DNA of 9,207 nucleotides from a bacterium (GCA_021780625.1 JAJXYI010000058.1:1-9207), one strand, 5' to 3'; shown: positions 1 through 6,645, counted from the stretch's first letter. Made by a program: numbers and translations. Notes: a model not told the origin generated them from the letters alone.

Positions 1-1382
1 ACGGGAGTATCGCCCGGCAGAAGCATGCCGGCGCCGACGGTCGAGTTCGTGCCGGGCTCGATCAGGATGAACGAGCCGGTGAGGCGGTTGTTGGAATAAC
101 CGTCGTAGAACAGCGGCTTCGCCGTGCGGATGCGGATGGCCCCCAAGTCGTTCATCGCGAGCTCGGACGGTGCGGCCTGCGGCTCCAGGGTCTCGATGTC
201 GAGCCGGTGCTCGATCTCCGTGACCATCGCCTGGACGGTGCTGCTCGTGTGCTTGAGAAGATACTTCTTGCCGCGCTGAAGCGCACGCGGATGCATCCAG
301 CAGACCTTGGCATTCAGCTCGGTGCCGCCCGAGGGAAGCGACTCGAGGCCGACGATCATGTTGCCACGGCTTACGTCGATGTCGTGCTCCAGCACGAGCG
401 TGACGGACTGGGGGCAGAAAGCCTCTTCGACCGGGCCGTCGAAGGTGTGGATTTCCTTCACGGTGGTGACAATGCCGGCCGGCAGCGCGAGCACCTTCAT
501 GCCGCGCTTCACGATGCCGCCCGCAATCTGTCCGCTGAAGCCGCGAAAATCGTGGAGCCGGGCGTCCGTGGGATTGTTGGGCCGGTTGACCCACTGCACC
601 GGCATGCGAAAGGCCTGCAGGTTCCAGTCGCTGCCGATGTGCACGCTCTCGAGGTGGGCGAGGAGCGTGGGGCCCTGGTACCAGGGCGCGTTTTTCGAGG
701 GCTCGACGACATTATCGCCGTGCAGCGCGCTGATGGGGATGAACTTCACGTCGTTGATCCCGAGCCGGGGAAGGAAGGACTCAAACTGGTCGCGAATCTC
801 CAGGAAGCGCTGCTCGGACCAACCCACGAGGTCCATCTTGTTGACCGCGACAACCAGGTGCGGGATGCGCAGCAGCGAGGCGATCGCCGTGTGGCGGCGG
901 CTCTGCTCGATCACCCCGGCGCGGGCGTCGACGAGCACGATGGACAGGTTGGCCGACGAGGCTCCCGTCACCATGTTGCGCGTGTACTGCACGTGGCCCG
1001 GGGTGTCCGCGATGATGAACTTGCGCCGGGGCGTGGCGAAATAGCGGTACGCGACGTCAATCGTGATGCCCTGTTCGCGCTCCGCGCGCAGGCCGTCGGT
1101 GAGATTGGCGAGATTGATCTGGCCACCTCCGGTGATGTCGGCGGAGCGCTCCAGCGCCTCGATCTGGTCCTCCATGAGCGACTTCGAGTCGTAGAGGAGG
1201 CGTCCGATCAGGGTCGACTTGCCGTCGTCCACGGAACCGGAGGTGTTGAAACGGAGAATGTCGATGGGATGCATGTGGTCGGACGGAGCGGGATTCGAGG
1301 CGCGAGAAGCGATAACGGCCGGCTGTGCGCCTGGCGTGTGCGGCTCGCTGACGCTCGCGATCATGTCGGTGTTTGAGATCAT
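1..1382 (-). CDS. cysN: Sulfate adenylyltransferase subunit 1 (GTPase subunit), 3'-truncated by window edge
   Basis: CysN is the GTP-hydrolysing subunit of ATP sulfurylase. With CysD it makes adenylylsulfate (APS) from sulfate and ATP in the cytoplasm. The reverse strand reads an EF-Tu-like GTPase: P-loop GSVDDGKST (the family form with Ser where EF-Tu has His), the switch stretch REQGITIDVAYRYF, DTPGH, NKMD and a SAL motif, followed by the beta-barrel domains. The window ends after a NSTVGAGM stretch near the close of domain III, so about 460 codons are visible. Whether a CysC (APS kinase) domain follows, as in CysNC fusions, cannot be seen. The start is uncertain. ATGs in one frame lie at 1382, 1364 and 1274, none with a Shine-Dalgarno. 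Family similarity begins only just after the 1274 ATG (MHPIDILRFN). I list the longest ATG frame because it gives an 85-nt gap to cysD, like the other gaps in the cluster. It is last of the visible cys genes and presumably co-transcribed with cysD. Confidence 0.96.
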   Translation of the reverse strand, partial: MISNTDMIASVSEPHTPGAQPAVIASRASNPAPSDHMHPIDILRFNTSGSVDDGKSTLIGRLLYDSKSLMEDQIEALERSADITGGGQINLANLTDGLRAEREQGITIDVAYRYFATPRRKFIIADTPGHVQYTRNMVTGASSANLSIVLVDARAGVIEQSRRHTAIASLLRIPHLVVAVNKMDLVGWSEQRFLEIRDQFESFLPRLGINDVKFIPISALHGDNVVEPSKNAPWYQGPTLLAHLESVHIGSDWNLQAFRMPVQWVNRPNNPTDARLHDFRGFSGQIAGGIVKRGMKVLALPAGIVTTVKEIHTFDGPVEEAFCPQSVTLVLEHDIDVSRGNMIVGLESLPSGGTELNAKVCWMHPRALQRGKKYLLKHTSSTVQAMVTEIEHRLDIETLEPQAAPSELAMNDLGAIRIRTAKPLFYDGYSNNRLTGSFILIEPGTNSTVGAGMLLPGDTP

Positions 1383-1467
1383 GGCTGGCTCGCGGGGCTC
1401 GTTTGGGCGGGATACGGCGCCAGGCGCCCTTCTGGATTCCCGCTTCTCGATCCTCGCTTCCTTCGGT

Positions 1468-2370
1468 TCAGAAATAGCCCTGCTTTTTTCGGTCTTCCAT
1501 GGCCGCCTCGGAGGCCTTGTCATCGGCGCGGGAGCCGCGCTCGGTGACACGCGCCGCTGCGATCTCCGCGATGATGTCGTCGACCGTCGTGGCGGGAGAT
1601 TCGACGCAGCCGGTGCTGATGATGTCGCCGATGGTGCGCACGCGCACGGTCAGCTCCTCCACGCGTTCGCCGGGCTTAGGCGGCTGCAGGTCGTTCACCG
1701 GCAGCCACTGGCCGTGGCGTCGGACGCACTGGCGACGGTGGCTGAAATAGATGGTGGGCACCTCGAGTTTTTCGCGGTGGATGTATTCCCAGACGTCCAT
1801 CTCGGTCCAGTTCGAGAGCGGGAACACGCGCATGTTTTCCCCTGCGTTGAGGCGGCCATTGTAGAGGTTCCAGAGCTCGGGGCGCTGGTTCTTCGGATCC
1901 CACTGGCCGAAGCTGTCACGGTAGCTGAAGAACCGCTCCTTTGCGCGGGCCTTTTCCTCGTCGCGGCGCGCGCCGCCGATGCAGGCGTCGAAGCGAAACT
2001 CCTCGATCGCGGCGAGCAGCGTGGGGATCTGCAGCTTGTTGCGGCTGATCTCGCCGGGGGCCGGCACGGCAATACCCTGAGCGATCGCGTCCTCGACCTT
2101 GCGCACGATGAGCTTGGCGCCGAGCTGCGCGGCACGACGGTCGCGAAACTCGTTCAGTTCGGGAAAGTGGTGTCCCGTGTCGACGTTGAGCAGCGGCATC
2201 GGGAGCTCGGCGGGCCGGAAGGCCTTTTCGGCGAGGCGGAGCAGGCAGATCGAATCCTTGCCGCCGGAGAACAGCAGGGCGGGGCGTTCGAATTCGCCCG
2301 CGACCTCGCGCATGATGTGGATCGCCTCGGTCTCGAGATGCTGCAGGTGGTCGAGGTGGTAGTTGGACAT
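1468..2370 (-). CDS. cysD: Sulfate adenylyltransferase subunit 2
   Basis: CysD is the catalytic subunit of ATP sulfurylase; it adenylylates sulfate to APS while CysN hydrolyses GTP. The 300-residue product (E. coli CysD has about 302) has the N-type PP-loop SGGKDS at residues 35-40, then VDTGHHFPE, GGARRDEEKARAKER, QWDPKNQRPELW and FPLSNWTEMDVW, and ends in the family tail MEDRKKQGYF. The SGGKDS form, rather than SIGKDS of E. coli, is common in the actinobacterial/betaproteobacterial branch as I recall it. The ATG at 2370 begins MSNYHLDHLQHLE, exactly where family similarity begins, and has no Shine-Dalgarno. An in-frame GTG at 2460 overlaps the cysH stop as GTGA and would add 30 residues rich in Pro, Ala and Ser; this is a real alternative. 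cysH lies upstream and cysN downstream. Confidence 0.97.
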   Translation of the reverse strand: MSNYHLDHLQHLETEAIHIMREVAGEFERPALLFSGGKDSICLLRLAEKAFRPAELPMPLLNVDTGHHFPELNEFRDRRAAQLGAKLIVRKVEDAIAQGIAVPAPGEISRNKLQIPTLLAAIEEFRFDACIGGARRDEEKARAKERFFSYRDSFGQWDPKNQRPELWNLYNGRLNAGENMRVFPLSNWTEMDVWEYIHREKLEVPTIYFSHRRQCVRRHGQWLPVNDLQPPKPGERVEELTVRVRTIGDIISTGCVESPATTVDDIIAEIAAARVTERGSRADDKASEAAMEDRKKQGYF

Positions 2371-2456
2371 GGTCGGTAGGGACGATGTGTGGGCCGGAGC
2401 GGCGGCCGGCTCGTGGGTCGCGGCCGGATGTTCCAGGACGGGAAGGGAGGGCGTGC

Positions 2457-3125
2457 TCACGCGGTTGCGGTGGCTGCGGCCCGTTTTCCCCAGGCGGCGT
2501 GAAGGCCGCACTCGCGTTTCTCGTCGGCCTTCGCCGGGTCGAAGTAGTCCCACTCGTTCGGGAGCTGGTGGGTGTTCAGGTACGCGTCGAGATCCTGGTC
2601 GGAGTGGTGGAAGAACGGGCTGACCTTCAGAGTGCCGAAATTCTGGTCGGGGCTCAGGATGTCGAGCTCCGCGCGGTTCGGATTCTGGACCTTGCGCAGG
2701 GCCGTGATCCAGACCTTCGGGGCGAGCTCGCGCATGCCCCGCTGGAAGGGTTCGAGCTTCATCAGCGCGCTGAAGCGCTTGAGTTGCTCCTCGTCGTCGG
2801 GCCCGGGGATCGGACCGTGGATCGCATCGCGATGTGCGGCAGTGATCCGGGGGACGTAGGATTTGAGGTTGAGCCCCAGCCGGGTCCGCAGGTCCTCGGC
2901 GTGGCGATAAGTCGCGGGGCGGTTGTATCCGTGGTCCACCCACAGCACCGGGATGCCCGGTTCGACGCGGGTGGCGACGTGGAGGATCGCGGCCTCGTAG
3001 GGGCGGAAGTTCGTCGAGACGATGGCGCGGCCGCCCGCCTGTGCGATGGCCCACCGGACGATGTCCAGGGGGCTCTTGGCGCGAAGGTCGGCGTTCAGGG
3101 CTGCGAGCTGCTCGGAAGAGTACAT
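2457..3125 (-). CDS. cysH: Phosphoadenylylsulfate (PAPS) reductase, single-cysteine type
   Basis: This enzyme reduces activated sulfate (PAPS, or possibly APS) to sulfite, using thioredoxin or glutaredoxin. The 222-residue product has a PAPS-reductase PP-loop fold: STNFRPYEAAILH near residues 37-49, PVLWVDHGY at 59-67, the helix KLEPFQRGMREL at 123-134, W139 with ALRKVQ, and the active-site ECGLH with Cys206, the only cysteine. The paired cysteines that bind a 4Fe-4S cluster in APS reductases are absent, so the iron-free PAPS type is favoured. Two things are odd. The stretch before ECGLH (DYFDPAKADEKR) lacks the usual GD.H..R segment, and about 13 Ala-rich residues follow the active-site motif, which in E. 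coli is almost C-terminal. ATG 3125 is the first good start; there is no Shine-Dalgarno. It lies 76 nt after cysI, and its stop overlaps a possible GTG start of cysD. Confidence 0.93.
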   Translation of the reverse strand: MYSSEQLAALNADLRAKSPLDIVRWAIAQAGGRAIVSTNFRPYEAAILHVATRVEPGIPVLWVDHGYNRPATYRHAEDLRTRLGLNLKSYVPRITAAHRDAIHGPIPGPDDEEQLKRFSALMKLEPFQRGMRELAPKVWITALRKVQNPNRAELDILSPDQNFGTLKVSPFFHHSDQDLDAYLNTHQLPNEWDYFDPAKADEKRECGLHAAWGKRAAATATA

Positions 3126-3155
3126 GGGAGGTTGAATTCGGGTGCGAGGCGCGAG

Positions 3156-3175
3156 GGGTCGGCCCGTGCCGACCC
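3156..3175 (-). repeat. GC-rich hairpin in the cysI-cysH gap
   Basis: GGGTCGGC and GCCGACCC form a perfect 8-bp stem around a 4-nt loop in the middle of the 76-nt spacer between the cysI stop and the cysH start. In the cys transcript the stem is not followed by a U-run, so it does not look like an intrinsic terminator. It could act as an mRNA processing or stability element that sets cysI apart from cysHDN, or be neutral. Confidence 0.6.
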
Positions 3176-3201
3176 TTGCTTTCCCCGGCGTTCGAGTGGG
3201 C

Positions 3202-4902
3202 TCAGGCGGACAAAGCCTTGGCTGCGTCCTGCTCCGGCCAGACCACACGGGCGACGAAATCGCCAAAGCGCTCGTGGCCGATGCGCTCGTCCTTCCAGCG
3301 CAGGAGCAGGGGTTTGAGTTCGGTGATGAGATCCTCGCCCTTGACCGAGGCGCGGTACTCGCGGTTGAGCCGCTGGAGGTCGCCGCCGCCGCCCAGGAGG
3401 ATGTTGTATTTGTTGGGCGCGCGACCGACGAAGCCGACCTCCGCCATGTAGGGCCGGGCGCATCCGTTCGGGCACCCGGTCATGCGCACGATCAGGTCCT
3501 CGTCCTGGAGGCCGAGTTCCTCGAGGGCTCCCTCGAGCTGTCCCAGCACTTTCGGGAAGAAACGTTCCGACTCGGCGAGCGCGAGGCCGCAGGTCGGGAG
3601 GGACACGCAGGCCATGGAATTGAGCCTGACCGCGCGCGCCTGGTGCTCGATGGGAATACCGTGCTCGGCGAGCAGCGCCGTGATGGCGTAGCGGTGTTCG
3701 TCGGAGACATTCGCGACCAGCAGGTTCTGCGTCGGCGTGAGCCGGAACTCCGGATGATAAAGCTCGGCGATCTGGCGCAGCGCGGTCTTGAGGCGGCGCT
3801 TGCCGTCGTCGCGGATGCGGCCGGTTTCCACGTAGAGTCCGAGGAACCAGCGGCCGTCGCTCTGCTTGTGCCAGCCGAAGAGGTCGCCCTGGCGGTTCAG
3901 CTCGACCGGACGCGTCGGCTGCAGGCTGAAGCCCGCGCGCTGTTCAACTTCGGCGCGGAACCACTCGACGCCCCGCTCCTCGAGCACGTACTTCAGGCGC
4001 GCATGCTTGCGGTTGGTGCGGTCTCCGGAATCGCGATACGCCATCAGGACCGCCTTCGCGACGTCGACGACCTGGTCGGGCGTGACGAAGCCGAGCTCAT
4101 CGGCAACGCGGGGATAGGTGGCTGCGTTGCCGTGGGACATGCCCTGGCCTCCGCCGACAAGGACGTTGTAGCCGAGAAGGCGCGTGGGATCGGCTGGATC
4201 CGCGATGGCGACGAAGCCAAGGCAGTTCGAATAAACGTCGGTATCGTTGAGCGGCGGAATCGCGAAGGCGGTCTTGAATTTGCGCGGCAGGTACTGTTTG
4301 CCGTAAAGCGGGTCCTCGAACTGCTGCTTCTCCTCCTTCGAAAGAGCCAGAGCCTGGCCGTTGACCCAGATCTCGTGGTAGGCGCGCGTCTGCGGAATCA
4401 GCGCGTCGCTGACCCGGCGCGCGTCGGCGATCACCAGATCGGAGAGCGGACTGCGGGACGGTGTCGGCGGCGCCATCACGTTGCGGTTCACATCACCGCA
4501 GGCGGCGATCGTCGTCACGAGGGCGTCGTTCAGACCCTTCACCAGGGCGCGCAGGCCCGACTTCACCACGCCGTGCCACTGGATCGACTGGCGCGACGTG
4601 ATGCGGAGCGTGTCGTTGCCATGCGCGGTCGCCAGCTTGTCGAAGGCGAGGTACTGCGCGGCCGGCACGACACCTGCAGGGATGCGGGCTCGAATCATGA
4701 ACATGTACTTCTTGCCCGTTTTCCTCAGGTCGCGGTCGTCCTGTTGATAGATGCCGTGGAACTTGATGAACTGCCCATCATCCTCGTTGATGTGGTCGGC
4801 CGCTGGATCAGCCAGCGTCTCCGCCAAAGTCCCCGCCAGGGTGGGGTCGTTGAGCTTAAGCAGCTCGTTGTGGGTCGGTTGTGCCGTAGTAAGGGTGCTC
4901 AT
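3202..4902 (-). CDS. cysI: Sulfite reductase hemoprotein (beta) subunit
   Basis: CysI catalyses the six-electron reduction of sulfite to sulfide at a coupled siroheme/4Fe-4S centre. The 566-residue length matches E. coli CysI (about 570). Visible landmarks are FHGIYQQDDRD near 48-58, ITSRQSIQWHG at 101-111, the DVNRNV segment at 137-142, YLPRKFK at 204-210, NVLVGGGQGMSHGN at 246-259 and RTNRKHARLKY at 295-305. The cluster/siroheme cysteines are C432 and C438 (ACVSLPTC) and C477 and C481 (TGCPNGC). The tail FGDFVARV also fits CysI. The electron donor, a CysJ flavoprotein or ferredoxin, is not encoded here. ATG 4902 follows an A/T-rich leader with no Shine-Dalgarno. As the promoter-proximal gene it heads the cysIHDN cluster and diverges from cobA, whose product starts siroheme synthesis. 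Confidence 0.97.
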   Translation of the reverse strand: MSTLTTAQPTHNELLKLNDPTLAGTLAETLADPAADHINEDDGQFIKFHGIYQQDDRDLRKTGKKYMFMIRARIPAGVVPAAQYLAFDKLATAHGNDTLRITSRQSIQWHGVVKSGLRALVKGLNDALVTTIAACGDVNRNVMAPPTPSRSPLSDLVIADARRVSDALIPQTRAYHEIWVNGQALALSKEEKQQFEDPLYGKQYLPRKFKTAFAIPPLNDTDVYSNCLGFVAIADPADPTRLLGYNVLVGGGQGMSHGNAATYPRVADELGFVTPDQVVDVAKAVLMAYRDSGDRTNRKHARLKYVLEERGVEWFRAEVEQRAGFSLQPTRPVELNRQGDLFGWHKQSDGRWFLGLYVETGRIRDDGKRRLKTALRQIAELYHPEFRLTPTQNLLVANVSDEHRYAITALLAEHGIPIEHQARAVRLNSMACVSLPTCGLALAESERFFPKVLGQLEGALEELGLQDEDLIVRMTGCPNGCARPYMAEVGFVGRAPNKYNILLGGGGDLQRLNREYRASVKGEDLITELKPLLLRWKDERIGHERFGDFVARVVWPEQDAAKALSA

Positions 4903-4922
4903 TTAAATTAATTTATAACCTG

Positions 4923-4951
4923 ACTAAAGAATAAAGTTGACGGCAAGTCAA
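4923..4951 (-). promoter_or_regulatory. Candidate sigma70-type promoter for the cys cluster
   Basis: Read on the minus strand, TTGACT (4951-4946) is followed after exactly 17 nt by TTTAGT (4928-4923), a 4-of-6 match to TATAAT. Transcription would begin near 4916, leaving a leader of roughly a dozen nt before the cysI ATG. The -35 box is one arm of the inverted repeat. This is a prediction from spacing and sequence only. Confidence 0.4.
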
Positions 4952-4958
4952 GCCTTAT
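4931..4958. promoter_or_regulatory. Inverted repeat, candidate operator shared by cysI and cobA
   Basis: The core TTGAC-GGCAA-GTCAA (4937-4951) is a perfect 5+5 inverted repeat around a 5-nt centre. It extends outward imperfectly: ATAAAG on the left answers GCCTTAT on the right, allowing a one-base offset. The arms coincide with the candidate -35 boxes of both promoters, so a dimeric regulator bound here could control sulfite reduction and siroheme synthesis together. The regulator is unknown; I do not assign CysB, CymR or any other family. Confidence 0.45.
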
Positions 4959-4967
4959 CATCATATT
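4937..4967 (+). promoter_or_regulatory. Weak candidate promoter for cobA
   Basis: On the plus strand TTGACG (4937-4942) is a good -35 box. The best -10 candidate is CATATT (4962-4967), at a long 19-nt spacing. An alternative TAGTAT at 4970-4975 lies too far away. The cobA ATG is at 4981, so the leader would be very short. Confidence 0.25.
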
Positions 4968-4980
4968 CCTAGTATAGATT

Positions 4981-5772
4981 ATGACTAAAGATTCGCCCAA
5001 GGTGTCGCTGGTCGGTGCAGGTCCGGGAGATCCGGAGCTGATCACGGTGCGTGGCATGAAGCGCCTCCAGTCGGCCGACGTGGTCATCTACGACGAGCTG
5101 GCGGGTGCGGAGCTGCTGGCGTTCGTGCGCGACGATGCGGAGCTGATCTTCGTTGGCAAACGCTGCGGCAAGCACGCGATGGAGCAGGAGCGGATCAATG
5201 CGCTGCTCGTCGAGAAGGCCCGCGAGGGCAAGCGAGTGATCCGTCTGAAGGGCGGGGATCCGTTCATCTTTGGCCGGGGAGGCGAGGAACTGGCCGAACT
5301 CGTCGCGTCGGGAATCGCCGTGGAAGTGGTGCCAGGCGTGACTGCCGCTGCCGCCGCCGGCTCGGCCGCCGGCGTGCCGCTCACGCATCGTGAGTTGTCG
5401 TCTGGCGTGATCTTTCTCACGGGCCACGAGAAACCCGGGAAACCCGAGTCGTCGATCGATTGGCATGCGCTCGCCGCCACGCGCATGACCCTGTGCATTT
5501 ACATGGGCGTGAAGAAGATCGCCTCGATCGCCGAGCGGCTGGTCGAGGGCGGACTCGCCGTGGACACCCCGGTCGCGATCGTGAGCCGGGCAACCTGGGC
5601 CGACCAGCAGACGCTGCTGGTGACGCTTTCGGAGCTGATTCGCGAGGAGCATGGCGAAGTGCCCGCCCCCGCCCTGGCCATCATCGGCCTCGTGGCTCGT
5701 TTGCCCCGGGTGGTGGCCGAACTCGCGGCCTCTGCAGGGCGAGTGGACTCATCCGGCGCCGCGACTCCCTGA
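4981..5772 (+). CDS. cobA: Uroporphyrinogen-III C-methyltransferase (SUMT)
   Basis: This SAM-dependent enzyme methylates uroporphyrinogen III at C2 and C7 to give precorrin-2, the branch point to siroheme and cobalamin. The 263-residue length fits stand-alone SUMT. Family motifs are VGAGPGDPELIT at 11-22, GGDPFIFGRGGEE at 91-103, VPGVTAA around 118-124, GVPLTHR at 131-137 and YMGVKKI at 174-180. The C-terminus ends in a short variable tail, and there is no fused precorrin-2 dehydrogenase (CysG) domain or uroporphyrinogen synthase domain. ATG 4981 immediately precedes the conserved fold and lacks a Shine-Dalgarno. Placement opposite cysI points to siroheme supply for sulfite reductase as its main role. 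The same product could also feed cobalamin synthesis, which the window cannot exclude. Confidence 0.95.
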   Translation: MTKDSPKVSLVGAGPGDPELITVRGMKRLQSADVVIYDELAGAELLAFVRDDAELIFVGKRCGKHAMEQERINALLVEKAREGKRVIRLKGGDPFIFGRGGEELAELVASGIAVEVVPGVTAAAAAGSAAGVPLTHRELSSGVIFLTGHEKPGKPESSIDWHALAATRMTLCIYMGVKKIASIAERLVEGGLAVDTPVAIVSRATWADQQTLLVTLSELIREEHGEVPAPALAIIGLVARLPRVVAELAASAGRVDSSGAATP

Positions 5773-5773
5773 A

Positions 5774-6640
5774 TCAGGCCATCGGTTGCTCGTTGTCGGC
5801 CAACAAAACCCGGGCGCGATCCGCCAGCAGGCGGACCAGCCCGGGATGATCGCCTAGCAGACCGGTCATGTAGGGCCGAAGGCCCGCGTGCGCCTCGGCA
5901 GCGGATCGGCAGATTCGTGCGATGTCGCCTCCCGGTCCCGCATGACGACCGGGCGAAAGGAAGAGGAGGGAGACGACGACGACCCCGTGGTCAAAATCGG
6001 GAAGTGCGAACGCTCTCTCCAGAAGCGGCTCGTTGAAATCGTAGGCCGCGCCCTCGCGGCGCTCCATCGAAGCAGCGCAGACGGCGCGCACACGTTCCCC
6101 GAGCGCAGAGCTAAGGCGGGCGGCGAGGCGGTCGCGCAGGGCGCCCAACTCTGGTTTGGGGCTTCCGTGGTCGACCAGGATCAGCGCAGGACGTCCGCCC
6201 ATCCCGTCGGACGAAAGTGCGGCAATCGACTCAAGGGCACGGTCCTGCAGCATCGCCGCGATCCGTTCCTCTCCACCGCCGGGCGCGGCGAGCTCGGGCG
6301 CGACGCACACCCGCAGGCTCGGCTCAGCGGCGCGCACCAATTCGACGCGCGAAGGAAGGTAGTCGGTGATCGCGCCGCTGGGTCCGAAGAACAGTGGCAG
6401 GACGATGAAATCGCGTTCGCCCTCCGCGACGCGGCGCCGCAGCCAGGGCTCGAAGGTTACCGCAGGAATCCCATCCAGGGCCTCCGCGGGCACCTTGTCG
6501 GAATGCAGGAGGGAAACTGGCTCGACCACGGAGCCAAGCTGGGCCGAGAGCTCGGCGGAAATGCGCCGGAGGTTCAGTGTCGCCGCCGGCTCGAGCGAGC
6601 CGTTGTCGACCAGCAGAAGCCGTGGCGCTCGGGCGGGCAT
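5774..6640 (-). CDS. Two-domain CbiX/SirB-like chelatase (probable sirohydrochlorin ferrochelatase)
   Basis: CbiX/SirB-type class II chelatases insert Fe2+ (or Co2+) into sirohydrochlorin. The 288 residues look like two tandem copies of the CbiX fold. The C-terminal copy has LILVDHGS with His158 and LFLSPGRHAG with His233, matching the two metal-site histidines of the family. The N-terminal copy has the same layout (LLLVDNGS, then LPLFFGPSGA) but Asn13 replaces the first His and no His stands at the second position. It may therefore be structural, completing a pseudo-dimer. Iron as the metal is inferred from the neighbouring cobA and cysI; cobalt for cobalamin is possible. The ATG lies 5 nt after the miaB stop without a Shine-Dalgarno, suggesting coupled translation. 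Its stop lies one base from the cobA stop. Confidence 0.85.
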   Translation of the reverse strand: MPARAPRLLLVDNGSLEPAATLNLRRISAELSAQLGSVVEPVSLLHSDKVPAEALDGIPAVTFEPWLRRRVAEGERDFIVLPLFFGPSGAITDYLPSRVELVRAAEPSLRVCVAPELAAPGGGEERIAAMLQDRALESIAALSSDGMGGRPALILVDHGSPKPELGALRDRLAARLSSALGERVRAVCAASMERREGAAYDFNEPLLERAFALPDFDHGVVVVSLLFLSPGRHAGPGGDIARICRSAAEAHAGLRPYMTGLLGDHPGLVRLLADRARVLLADNEQPMA

Positions 6641-6645
6641 GAGAC

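Larger units (their letters stand above)
4903..4980. promoter_or_regulatory. AT-rich divergent cysI-cobA intergenic region
   Basis: This 78-bp spacer separates the two divergent ATGs and is far richer in A and T than the genes on either side. It must hold the promoters of both the cys cluster and cobA. It contains an inverted repeat, candidate -35/-10 pairs in both directions and one copy of a 10-bp direct repeat, listed separately. Neither start codon has a Shine-Dalgarno. Confidence 0.75.

Noticed and set aside
1416..1428. Two adjacent GGCGCC hexamers in the cysD-cysN gap
   Set aside because: They are short, self-complementary and GC-rich, allow only a weak stem, and are common by chance at this composition.
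207..2379. Long plus-strand open frames (207-1376 and 1219-2379) opposite cysN and cysD
   Set aside because: Their translations are Arg/Ala/His-rich without motifs, as expected for complements of GC-rich genes; CysN and CysD are clear on the other strand.
2371..3054. Extension of the cysD reading frame through the whole of cysH, giving a 528-residue protein
   Set aside because: Conserved CysD sequence begins at 2370 and the extension lies out of frame over the real cysH. Only the short stretch from GTG 2460 is kept as an alternative start.
3156..3175. The cysI-cysH hairpin as an intrinsic terminator
   Set aside because: No U-run follows the stem in the cys transcript direction, and cysH lies only about 30 nt downstream.
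3142..4911. A 589-codon open frame on the plus strand, antisense to all of cysI
   Set aside because: The minus strand encodes an unmistakable full-length CysI. The antisense frame stays open because of GC-rich third positions, and its translation has no recognisable motif.
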